This document shows, piece by piece, positions 1-5,811 of a stretch of DNA of 11,617 nt. Made by a program: the position numbers and the translations under genes. The notes under the pieces were generated by a model that was not told where the DNA came from, did not search any database, and worked only from the letters and a program-made list of their open reading frames with translations. Position 1 is the first letter of the stretch; each line of letters opens with the position of its first letter. This DNA comes from an uncultured Lachnospiraceae bacterium (GTDB lineage: Bacteria > Bacillota > Clostridia > Lachnospirales > Lachnospiraceae), in assembly GCA_902782965.1 (NCBI GenBank), contig CACZPG010000108.1:1-11617 (forward strand), in the 5' to 3' direction.

Positions 1-4
1 ACTT

Positions 5-658
5 ATGTTTTATGAAAATGTAACTAAAGCGGTATTTCTGAAACGTCCGAACAGATTCATTGCTGAGGTGGATATTGACGGACGAAGGGAGTCTGTGCAC
101 GTTAAGAATACGGGCCGTTGTAAGGAGCTTCTGATACCCGGAAGTGAAGTTTGGCTGACAGCGCCTGGGACGCCGAATCGTAAAACGAAATATGATCTGA
201 TAGCGGTACGGAAAGGTAACGGTATTTTATTCAACATTGACAGTCAGGCTCCTAATAAGGTAGTTAAGGAATGGCTGTCATCCCGGGATTATGATATCGT
301 GGTGCCGGAATATACTTACGGTAATTCTCGTATAGATTTTTACATGGAACGTAGTTCAGAGAAGTATCTGATGGAAGTGAAAGGATGCACACTGGAAATA
401 GACGGTATAGGTTATTTTCCGGATGCTCCAACTGAGCGCGGCGTGAAGCACATCCGTGAACTGATAAAGGCGAAGGAAGACGGATATCATGCCATACTTG
501 CTTTTGTGATTCAAATGGATGGAGTTTCTGAGGTGAGAGCCGATATGGATATCCATCCGGAGTTTGGAACTGCTCTTGAGGATGCGAAGAATTCGGGAGT
601 AGAAATCAAGTTCCTGAAATGTCATGTAGAGCCGGATTCTCTTACGTTGATAATGTAG
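5..658 (+). CDS. sfsA: SfsA family DNA/RNA nuclease
   Basis: A 217-residue protein matching the SfsA (sugar fermentation stimulation) family, usually about 230 residues. The N-terminal OB-like part carries the family motif NTGRCKELL (35-43) followed by PGSEVWL. The C-terminal nuclease part has the PD-(D/E)XK-like core SRIDF (108-112, Asp111), then EVKG (Glu124, Lys126), then FPDAPTERG (138-146) and the late HPEF and SGVE segments. The family was named from an E. coli gene that raised maltose metabolism. Its members bind DNA, and nuclease activity follows from the fold; the cellular role is unclear. The start is the ATG at position 5, whose ribosome binding site lies outside the window, so a slightly longer N-terminus cannot be excluded. 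All expected catalytic residues are present. No convincing terminator follows the stop. Confidence 0.95.
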   Translation: MFYENVTKAVFLKRPNRFIAEVDIDGRRESVHVKNTGRCKELLIPGSEVWLTAPGTPNRKTKYDLIAVRKGNGILFNIDSQAPNKVVKEWLSSRDYDIVVPEYTYGNSRIDFYMERSSEKYLMEVKGCTLEIDGIGYFPDAPTERGVKHIRELIKAKEDGYHAILAFVIQMDGVSEVRADMDIHPEFGTALEDAKNSGVEIKFLKCHVEPDSLTLIM

Positions 659-716
659 TAAAAAGAGTATTTTAAATTTAATACCTGGTGGTTCAAAACG
701 TAGACAATAGTGCATC

Positions 717-725
717 TGGTATTAT
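717..725 (+). promoter_or_regulatory. Possible extended -10 element upstream of the broken small ORF
   Basis: TGG followed by TATTAT fits the TGnTATAAT extended -10 pattern. No good -35 is present at 16-18 bp; TAGACA at 701-706 is only 13 bp upstream. It would serve the small ORF starting near 806. This is a weak call based on sequence pattern alone. Confidence 0.25.
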
Positions 726-805
726 GGGAGTATAAAGAATTATGTTTACGATTATATTTAAAGCTGTATGTGTTTTATCATAAATAAACACGATGGAGGA
801 GACAT

Positions 806-968
806 TTGAGTAAAATGAAAACAGTAATTAAGAGAGATAGTTGAAGCTTTAAAGGAAGCTGCACATGCTGTAAATGTTGTTCCAATAGGAGGAACCGAAT
901 TAAAACTTATGAAACAACGTGAGTTAGTAGATTTTGCGGTTGACTGGATTGAAAAAAATAGAAAATAA
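806..968 (+). pseudogene. Small ORF broken by an apparent +1 frameshift
   Basis: A GGAGGA (795-800) precedes TTG (806) and ATG (815). From there the frame reads MSKMKTVIKRDS and stops at TGA. If one A is removed from the AA at 826-827, the frame continues without interruption to TAA at 966-968. This gives a plausible soluble protein of about 53 residues with the interior EIVEALKEAAHAVNV and the end VDFAVDWIEKNRK. The downstream frame has no credible start of its own because it opens right after an in-frame TAA at 825-827. I do not recognise the family. The possibilities are a decayed gene, a sequencing error in the A run, or programmed frameshifting; nothing else in the sequence points to the last. 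Confidence 0.5.
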
Positions 969-1036
969 TGTAAAAAATAGGTAAAAAATCGGAAATATTA
1001 TATATATCTGTTGCGCTTTTGTTATATATCTGCGGT

Positions 1037-1042
1037 TATAAT
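1037..1042 (+). promoter_or_regulatory. Possible -10 element for the 756-residue gene
   Basis: TATAAT lies 47 bases before the start codon at 1090. The nearest -35-like hexamer is TTGCGC at 1011-1016, giving a 20-bp spacer that is longer than usual. Two copies of TATATATCTG (1001-1010 and 1023-1032) lie immediately upstream, 22 bp apart. Confidence 0.35.
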
Positions 1043-1089
1043 TTTATCAGTGTTGTTTATTGATTTAGGTAGAAGGAAGCGGGTGTGTT

Positions 1090-3360
1090 ATGAAAGAAGT
1101 AGATGAAAGCCAGGACAATATTATAGTTAATGATCAAAATAATATTGTTAAAAACAATGCAAATAAGCTTGATGATGAATCTAGTAAAAATCTGACTTAC
1201 AGACTTTTTCTGGAAGAAAAGCTGAAGGATATTTCCGGAATGCTTAAGACAGACAGAGGATTTTTTACTCATAATTCTCGAAAGTATAATAATTTGAGAG
1301 ACTCTATCAACGATGTTTTGGAGTTGCTTGAAAAGCATAACGGCGAGGAAATGCTTAAGATTGCGGATAAGGAGAAGCTGGAAGAAAAACTCGCTGTAAT
1401 GAGAACTCATGCAAAAACTTATCATGATTACAGACTTGAAAAAGGTGTTGCTGCTCCTGATGCTCCGGAGGTGTACAAAATTCGTTATGATGGAGCTAAA
1501 GCTCTGCTTGATATTGGTACAACAATTCCCAATAACCCCGGTCCTGAGTTTGGAATCATCCCTCCGGATCAGCTGGAACCGGGTGATGTGAGAGAAACAG
1601 ACTGGGCTCTTAAATGGAAACAGAATGTAAGATATCTTGCAAAGAAGCAGGTTGTTACATATGAGAAGAATGTTAAAAAACTTGCGCGGACAGATGAACT
1701 CACACATGAAGAGTTTGATGCGCTTATGGATTTCATGAGCCCTGATGATATTTTGTCATACAAGAATGATTCAGATCTCTGTCAGAAATATCCAAGCATG
1801 AGAATCATGATGGAGAAGGCTATAAGAGCCAATGAAAAGATTCAAAGTATGAGTGAAAATCAGATAAAGTCATTTATGAAAGACTGGTCTGCTTCGGCTA
1901 TGAATAAATCTATGGAATCTGCGAAGAAAACAATAGAAAGAAAAGGCCGTAAGTTTACTGACAAAGACAGAAAGAATATCAAGGAGAAGCTGGATCTTCT
2001 CATTTCAGATAAGATGAAAGCTTTCGGTTCAAAAGAGGCTCTTACAAATAAGGGTGATGAGCTGGAGCAGGTTGCCAGATTTTTAGATCTTAAGATGAAG
2101 GTCATTTCAAATAAGGCGTATGTGAAACTTCCGCATACAAATACATTGGGAAGAGTATTCAGTGTCAAAGATTATGAATCACTTATAAAGAATGCTAAAA
2201 ATAATAATGAAAGGAAGTTTTATAAGGATTTACGTGATCTGAGAGAACTGCAAGATGCAGGAATTATTCATAGAAAGCCGGGATACGAAATAACCGCATA
2301 TAAGAATATTGATGAAACTCTTCACAGAACTGTAAAGAAAGAGTTATTCGGATTCCGAGTTGGAAAACCTGGATACAAAGGTGTTACTGCTGCGAACGAT
2401 GCGTTTGAAGCTGATAGTTCCAGTACTTTCCACACTACAAGGTATGGTACGGATATAAAAGGCCGTATAGGTAAGATAGGTCTTAAATATCAGTCAAAAC
2501 ATAAAAGTGTATCACTTTCAGGAGGTATTGCCTTCGGACAGGTTAAGCAGAGCACTACTATCGGAGCCAGCTGGGTAAGCCCTGGAGCCGATGCTATGAT
2601 GACAGGTGAAGCTTCGGCAATCAGAGCAAGGATCAAACTGAAGGCAGGTAAAGGTCCTATTGCCGGAAGTGTAGGAGGAAATATAAGTGTAGGTTATGCC
2701 TTTGGAGTTATGAAGGGTGGAATTGGAAATATTACTGTAACGGACCCTGATGGAAAAACTCATGAAGCATATGGTATATCCGGAACTATGGGTGGAGTCC
2801 TTTCAGCCTTTAAAGGTGGTGGAAGTGGTTCTATAAGCATCCTGGGAGTAAGGGTAGGAGTTTCATTTTCAACATATGGTGCCGGTATTGGCGGTAGCAT
2901 TGGTGGAGAAATTCAAACAGGAGGAGTTCAATTCTCACTTGCAGGAGCGCTTGGTATCGGTGCCGGTCTCGCAATTAATGTAAATTGGACTGATGCAGTT
3001 AAGAATGTTAAAACTCTTTGGCGTAAGTCCAAGCTTAAGAAACTTATTGCAAAATACAAAGCGAAGAAGAATAAAAATATTGAGAAAAATGATTTATTGG
3101 AGTTGCATGATAATAAAGATAAGTTAGATCCGGAAATAGCTAATCCTGAAAAAGGAAAAGGAAGCGCTGACAAGAAGAATACACTTAAAAGATCTAATAC
3201 AGTTAAAGGTGTTAACAAAGCCAATAACAAAGACAATAATAAAGATAACAATAAAGACATTAACAATAATAGCAAAGACAATAGCAAAGAGAACAACAAA
3301 GAAAATACAAATATCAAGAGATCAAATACTTTTAACAAGAAAAATCTGCCACATTTATAG
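1090..3360 (+). CDS. Large putative secreted effector: helical N-terminus, glycine-rich repeat domain, Asn/Lys tail
   Basis: This 756-residue protein has no signal peptide and no obvious membrane segment. Residues 1-450 are charged and predominantly helical; the DRGFFTHNSRKYNN region (55-68) and following helices recur in the 284-residue protein at 3713. Residues about 453-630 are a glycine-rich, alternating beta-type repeat region (for example SLSGGIAFG, GGVLSAFKGGGSG, GAGIGGSIGGEI, GALGIGAGLAINVNW). It resembles the glycine-rich scaffold that precedes the toxin in some Firmicutes LXG/polymorphic proteins. A basic segment (641-667) and a low-complexity NNKDNNKD tail (710-740) follow, with KRSNT at 700-704 and again at 743-747. 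The start is the ATG at 1090 with AAGGAAG at 1073-1079. The DUF4176 gene follows 14 bases after the stop, which suggests co-transcription and type VII secretion. I recognise no enzymatic toxin motif; it could instead be a structural surface protein. Confidence 0.85.
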   Translation: MKEVDESQDNIIVNDQNNIVKNNANKLDDESSKNLTYRLFLEEKLKDISGMLKTDRGFFTHNSRKYNNLRDSINDVLELLEKHNGEEMLKIADKEKLEEKLAVMRTHAKTYHDYRLEKGVAAPDAPEVYKIRYDGAKALLDIGTTIPNNPGPEFGIIPPDQLEPGDVRETDWALKWKQNVRYLAKKQVVTYEKNVKKLARTDELTHEEFDALMDFMSPDDILSYKNDSDLCQKYPSMRIMMEKAIRANEKIQSMSENQIKSFMKDWSASAMNKSMESAKKTIERKGRKFTDKDRKNIKEKLDLLISDKMKAFGSKEALTNKGDELEQVARFLDLKMKVISNKAYVKLPHTNTLGRVFSVKDYESLIKNAKNNNERKFYKDLRDLRELQDAGIIHRKPGYEITAYKNIDETLHRTVKKELFGFRVGKPGYKGVTAANDAFEADSSSTFHTTRYGTDIKGRIGKIGLKYQSKHKSVSLSGGIAFGQVKQSTTIGASWVSPGADAMMTGEASAIRARIKLKAGKGPIAGSVGGNISVGYAFGVMKGGIGNITVTDPDGKTHEAYGISGTMGGVLSAFKGGGSGSISILGVRVGVSFSTYGAGIGGSIGGEIQTGGVQFSLAGALGIGAGLAINVNWTDAVKNVKTLWRKSKLKKLIAKYKAKKNKNIEKNDLLELHDNKDKLDPEIANPEKGKGSADKKNTLKRSNTVKGVNKANNKDNNKDNNKDINNNSKDNSKENNKENTNIKRSNTFNKKNLPHL
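2446..2979 (+). other. Glycine-rich beta-repeat domain within the 756-residue protein
   Basis: Residues about 453-630 are dense in Gly, Ser, Ala and aliphatic residues alternating in short strands. The end pattern ALGIGAGLAINVNW runs into a short amphipathic helix (DAVKNVKTLW). From memory this resembles the non-toxic glycine-rich scaffold of several Firmicutes secreted polymorphic proteins. No catalytic motif is visible within it. Confidence 0.55.
3214..3309 (+). repeat. Degenerate AAC/AAT-AAA-GAC repeat encoding an Asn-Lys-Asp tail
   Basis: Residues 709-740 are built almost only from Asn, Lys, Asp, Ser and Glu in short NNKD and NSKE units. The DNA is an imperfect purine-rich repeat of about 12 bases that could expand or contract by slippage. 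The coded tail is flanked by two KRSNT copies. Confidence 0.75.
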
Positions 3361-3374
3361 AAGGAGGATATATC

Positions 3375-3674
3375 ATGTATAAGAACATGTTACCGATAGG
3401 ATCAATCATAAGAACTGAGGGAGCTGAGCGTAAGCTCATGGTAATAGGAAGAGTAGTAACAACGGAAGAAAATGACATGATTTATGATTATGTCGGAGTT
3501 CCTTATCCGGAAGGAATTAATGATTCGGATAAAATGTATTTCTTTAACAGAGATCAGATAGAAGAACTCCTGTTTATAGGTTTCCAGGATCAGGAAGCGC
3601 TTCTCTTCCAGAGTGAAGTTCTTGATAACATTGGTGAGCTTACAATAGGAGCGAATGGGCTTGAAGAGAAATAA
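3375..3674 (+). CDS. DUF4176 domain protein
   Basis: This 99-residue protein fits the DUF4176 family of small Firmicutes proteins found near type VII secretion (Esx/LXG) genes. Family-like features are LPIGSII (6-12), the central DYVGVPYPEG (38-47), and the C-terminal FFNRDQIEELLFIGFQDQEA (56-75), which reads as a beta-strand then a helix. AAGGAGG at 3361-3367 sits eight bases ahead of the ATG, giving a strong start. It lies 14 bases after the large effector-like gene and 38 bases before the basic helical gene, so it is probably in one operon. Its biochemical role is unknown. Its value here is contextual: it is the clearest pointer that the surrounding genes belong to a type VII-type locus. 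Confidence 0.85.
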   Translation: MYKNMLPIGSIIRTEGAERKLMVIGRVVTTEENDMIYDYVGVPYPEGINDSDKMYFFNRDQIEELLFIGFQDQEALLFQSEVLDNIGELTIGANGLEEK

Positions 3675-3712
3675 ACGTGATCAGACGGTTTTTGGTATGA
3701 GAGGAAAGCGTT

Positions 3713-4567
3713 ATGAAAGAAGATAAAATCAAAGAAACACCGAAAAAGGTTTCGTCACAGGCTGACGCTAAATTCAAAGCGTATATTGAGGCGCATACAG
3801 GGGAGGCTCTTTCAGAGAAGAAACCAAGAGAGAAGATTGATACCCTGGCTAAAGCATCTACAGCATATATGCTGATGAAGGCCGGTAATAAGAAATATAA
3901 CGAAAATGTAATTCATAGAAAAGCAGAGAAGATAAAAAGAACTCTTGATCTGGATGATCTTCATGAGGTTGAAATAGATTCAATGCTCAGTAATCCTGAG
4001 AATCTTAGAAAGGGAGTGAATCATCAGCTGAATACTCTTTATGCGCCTAAAGATAATCTGAAGGATTACGTTAAACAGATGAAGACACTTGCTGACAACA
4101 TGCCGATGGATGACAGCAGAGGAGCCCAGTACAATACTATGGCTAATTGTATTAAGGACGTGGCTGAGATTGATCCGGACAAGACAAGCAAGGATAGAAT
4201 AATCATAAAGAACTACAAGCTTATGCAGAGTATAGAGAGAAATATTCAGGGTAAGGAGAGGGTTAGAAGAACAGATGCTGGAATGGAGCATTTCAATACA
4301 GCTCTGGATGCTCTTTCCATAATGAATGATCATAATCCGGCTCTGAATGATAAGACCGAAGCTATAGTTGATAAGATTAATTATACACGTGGTTCTGAAC
4401 GTTCTAATCATAAGGACCATGTGGATATCAAAGAGTTCGGAGCTGCACGTTCGATCGAAGCTAAGAAGGCTCGTGCCCAGAGGGCTAAGGAAAGACGTCT
4501 TGAGAGAACTCTTGATAAGGATAAGCTTAAGAAGAAACAGATGGAAATGCCAATGCTCCGTATGTAA
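3713..4567 (+). CDS. Basic helical protein sharing a module with the 756-residue protein
   Basis: This 284-residue protein is largely alpha-helical and has no signal peptide or membrane segment. Residues about 135-204 (RGAQYNTMANCIKDVAEI, then the helix ending EHFNTALDALSIM) resemble residues 62-142 of the 756-residue protein. A second weaker similarity links residues 43-90 (KASTAYMLMKAGNKKYNENV) with residues 264-310 there, in the opposite order. The C-terminus (243-275) is a strongly basic helix, AARSIEAKKARAQRAKERR and onward, which could bind nucleic acid or a membrane or be a coiled-coil end. The start is the ATG at 3713 after AGGAAAG (3702-3708). It is probably the third gene of the 1090-4567 operon. 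The function is unrecognised. It may be a partner, chaperone or second cargo of the large protein. Confidence 0.8.
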   Translation: MKEDKIKETPKKVSSQADAKFKAYIEAHTGEALSEKKPREKIDTLAKASTAYMLMKAGNKKYNENVIHRKAEKIKRTLDLDDLHEVEIDSMLSNPENLRKGVNHQLNTLYAPKDNLKDYVKQMKTLADNMPMDDSRGAQYNTMANCIKDVAEIDPDKTSKDRIIIKNYKLMQSIERNIQGKERVRRTDAGMEHFNTALDALSIMNDHNPALNDKTEAIVDKINYTRGSERSNHKDHVDIKEFGAARSIEAKKARAQRAKERRLERTLDKDKLKKKQMEMPMLRM

Positions 4568-4600
4568 TGTTGGAATATGTTTTATTTTTCGTAATTCCTG

Positions 4601-4609
4601 TGATATACT
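4601..4609 (+). promoter_or_regulatory. Extended -10 promoter element for ppiB
   Basis: TGA followed by TATACT matches the TGnTATAAT extended -10 pattern. Only a weak T-rich -35 (TTTATT, 4581-4586) sits 17 bp upstream, which an extended -10 tolerates. The element overlaps the left arm of a palindrome (4608-4626). The predicted start near 4616 gives a leader of about 90 bases before the ATG at 4704. Confidence 0.5.
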
Positions 4610-4652
4610 GACTTGGAGTAAGTCAGATTCTGTCAGAATGCATTTCTGACAG
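4608..4652 (+). promoter_or_regulatory. Two adjacent palindromes in the ppiB promoter/leader
   Basis: The first palindrome pairs CTGACTT (4608-4614) with AAGTCAG (4620-4626). The second pairs CTGTCAGAA (4630-4638) perfectly with TTCTGACAG (4644-4652) across a TGCAT loop. No T-run follows, so neither is an obvious intrinsic terminator. The shared CTGAC/GTCAG core lets arms of the two palindromes pair with each other. The first overlaps the -10, so it may be an operator; the second may be a leader RNA hairpin. Confidence 0.5.
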
Positions 4653-4703
4653 CGATATCATAATATGATGAAAAATAAACGTGTTTTGAAAGGAGAAATA
4701 ACA

Positions 4704-5222
4704 ATGGCTAATCCGATTGTTACTATAACAATGGAAGATGGTGGAATTATTAAGGCGGAGCTTTATCCTGAGATTGCTCCTAATACAGTTAATAATTTCA
4801 TTTCACTGATTAAGAAGAATTTCTATGATGGAGTAATATTCCACAGAGTTATTCCCGGATTTATGATTCAGGGTGGAGATCCTGATGGAAGAGGTACCGG
4901 TGGACCGGGATATTCCATTAAAGGAGAATTCTCTTCTAATGGATTTAAGAATGATCTTAAGCATACAGTTGGTGTGCTTTCAATGGCTCGTTCCATGATG
5001 CCTGACAGTGCTGGTTCACAGTTCTTCATTATGCATGCGGATTCACCTCATCTTGATGGTGAGTATGCAGCCTTCGGAAAAGTAATAGAGGGTCAGGATG
5101 TAGTGGACAGGATAGCTGTTACTAAGACCGGCTGGGCAGACAAGCCGGTGGTTCCACAGGTTATGAAGACAGTTACAGTGGATACTCTGGGTGTTGATTA
5201 TCCTGAACCGGAAACAATATAG
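4704..5222 (+). CDS. ppiB: Cyclophilin-type peptidyl-prolyl cis-trans isomerase
   Basis: This 172-residue single-domain cyclophilin catalyses cis-trans isomerisation of Xaa-Pro bonds; without a signal peptide it is expected in the cytoplasm. The active-site segment FHRVIPGFMIQGGD (46-59) supplies Arg48, Phe53, Met54 and Gln56, and SQFFI (105-109) supplies Gln106 and Phe108. The position of human CypA Trp121 is His116 (HLDG) and that of His126 is Tyr121, changes typical of bacterial members with low cyclosporin affinity. The ATG at 4704 is chosen over the in-frame ATG at 4665 because AAAGGAG (4689-4695) lies eight bases before it and the protein then begins MANPIVTI, as family members do. It has its own promoter region and lies between the DUF4176 cluster and the convergent WXG100-like gene. 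Whether it helps fold their products is speculation. Confidence 0.95.
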   Translation: MANPIVTITMEDGGIIKAELYPEIAPNTVNNFISLIKKNFYDGVIFHRVIPGFMIQGGDPDGRGTGGPGYSIKGEFSSNGFKNDLKHTVGVLSMARSMMPDSAGSQFFIMHADSPHLDGEYAAFGKVIEGQDVVDRIAVTKTGWADKPVVPQVMKTVTVDTLGVDYPEPETI

Positions 5223-5245
5223 GGAAGTAATCAGTAATCGAATAT

Positions 5246-5518
5246 CTATTTGTCATTAAGTTTCAGTATATGATCGCAGTAGCGTGCTATTGCGGTCATA
5301 TTTTTTGTTATATCTGATAGCAACCTGTCTACGTCATTGAAGGATTTAGAACAGGCCTGGTATTCCCTTATATATTTGTCTGACATTTCACTGTCCCAAA
5401 TGTCATCAAGCATAAATACTGCTGAATCGGTCTCTTTTACTGATTGTTTCAAGGATTTTCTCTTGTCTTCAATTATATCAGCGACCGTTAATAATTCATT
5501 GTATTTAATCGTAATCAT
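5246..5518 (-). CDS. WXG100-like (Esx family) small helical protein
   Basis: This 90-residue protein fits the helix-turn-helix hairpin of WXG100 proteins: helix about 3-34, a turn with DDIWDSEMSDKY (38-49), and helix about 50-86. Trp41 is at the right place, but the motif is W-D-S rather than W-x-G, so it is a divergent member. WXG100 proteins are secreted as dimers by type VII systems or act as partners or targeting modules for larger effectors. The minus-strand ATG (5516-5518) is preceded by AAGGGGG (5524-5530), a good ribosome binding site. It faces ppiB convergently, with only 23 bases between the two stops, and lies near the DUF4176 cluster, supporting a type VII link. No secretion ATPase is in the window. 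It could instead be an unrelated two-helix protein, so the family call is moderate. Confidence 0.65.
   Translation of the reverse strand: MITIKYNELLTVADIIEDKRKSLKQSVKETDSAVFMLDDIWDSEMSDKYIREYQACSKSFNDVDRLLSDITKNMTAIARYCDHILKLNDK
5268..5306 (+). terminator. Intrinsic terminator of ppiB inside the convergent WXG100-like gene
   Basis: ATGATCGCAGTAG (5270-5282) pairs over 13 bp, with two G-U wobbles, with CTATTGCGGTCAT (5287-5299) across the loop CGTG. The run TTTTTT (5301-5306) follows almost directly. On the opposite strand the same bases encode MTAIARYCDH of the WXG100-like protein. Confidence 0.8.
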
Positions 5519-5587
5519 AGTAGCCCCCTTAACTATATGATCTTCCCGCTATACTTATCTACATCCGGCCCAATATAACTTACTAAT

Positions 5588-5620
5588 ATTATGACTGTAT
5601 TATGATTGTATTATGACTGG
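5588..5620 (+). repeat. Three tandem 11-bp direct repeats abutting the purB -10
   Basis: ATTATGACTGT (5588-5598), ATTATGATTGT (5599-5609) and ATTATGACTGG (5610-5620) lie end to end, differing at one or two positions, and are followed immediately by TATAAT. The period is close to one helical turn, as in direct-repeat sites for some response regulators. They occupy the place where a -35 element would be. Confidence 0.8.
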
Positions 5621-5626
5621 TATAAT
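5618..5626 (+). promoter_or_regulatory. Consensus extended -10 promoter, probably for purB
   Basis: TGG followed by TATAAT is a perfect extended -10. Its TG comes from the last 11-bp repeat. No -35 consensus is present at the usual distance. A start near 5633 would give a leader of about 180 bases before purB. Confidence 0.6.
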
Positions 5627-5752
5627 CATATCTTCAGTATATCACTTTTTAGGGTATCTATTCTTTATTATTTGTTTTTCCGGTTGATTTTATTGCGTCG
5701 ATGGTTTAGGATTGAGAAAGTCGACAGCATAATAGTTGCTTATGAAATATGG

Positions 5753-5773
5753 TGTCAAAAGGAACTTTTGACA
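5753..5773 (+). promoter_or_regulatory. Perfect 9-bp hairpin in the purB leader
   Basis: TGTCAAAAG (5753-5761) pairs with CTTTTGACA (5765-5773) across GAA, 38 bases before the purB start. No uninterrupted T-run follows, so it is unlikely to be a terminator. It resembles the stem of the terminator after purB. Confidence 0.5.
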
Positions 5774-5811
5774 GCCGCTGTTTAATAATTGAAATAATAA
5801 GGAGAATTGAA

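Larger units (their letters stand above)
659..1089. other. Intergenic stretch between sfsA and the 756-residue gene
   Basis: These 431 AT-rich bases hold no intact gene. They contain an extended -10-like element (717-725), a ribosome-binding-site-like GGAGGA (795-800) before a frameshifted small ORF (806-968), and a -10-like TATAAT (1037-1042) preceded by a 10-bp direct repeat upstream of the next gene. A weak AT-only inverted repeat just after sfsA (GTATT/AATAC) lacks the GC stem expected of a terminator. Confidence 0.6.
5519..5811. other. Divergent intergenic region between the WXG100-like gene and purB
   Basis: This AT-rich region of 293 bases separates two divergent genes. It holds the WXG100-like ribosome binding site, three 11-bp direct repeats (5588-5620), an extended -10 promoter (5618-5626), a T-rich stretch, a 9-bp perfect hairpin (5753-5773) and the purB ribosome binding site. 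I could not find a convincing minus-strand promoter, although the repeats read CATAAT three times on that strand. Confidence 0.6.

Noticed and set aside
1057..1707. Long minus-strand ORF opposite the start of the 756-residue gene
   Set aside because: Its Phe/Ile/Cys-rich composition is typical of antisense of AT-rich coding DNA. It overlaps a well-supported gene and shows no family motif.
2928..3338. Minus-strand ORF with a strongly leucine-rich, membrane-like sequence
   Set aside because: It is the antisense of the Asn/Lys-rich repeat tail and adjoining region of the 756-residue gene; the Leu runs are a by-product of the AAC/AAT/AAA/GAC repeats. It has no ribosome binding site.
4368..4649. 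Plus-strand ORF overlapping the end of the 284-residue gene
   Set aside because: It is out of frame with a well-supported gene and runs into the ppiB leader. It has an arginine-rich shadow composition and no ribosome binding site.
5588..5620. CRISPR-like repeat array
   Set aside because: The repeats are only 11 bp, directly abutting and without spacers, and no cas genes are nearby.
5640..5811. Purine riboswitch or PurR box before purB
   Set aside because: The long leader suggested one, but no purine-aptamer core pattern is present. The hairpin at 5753-5773 matches the Gram-positive PurBox only partly, with mismatches in the central CCGAAC.
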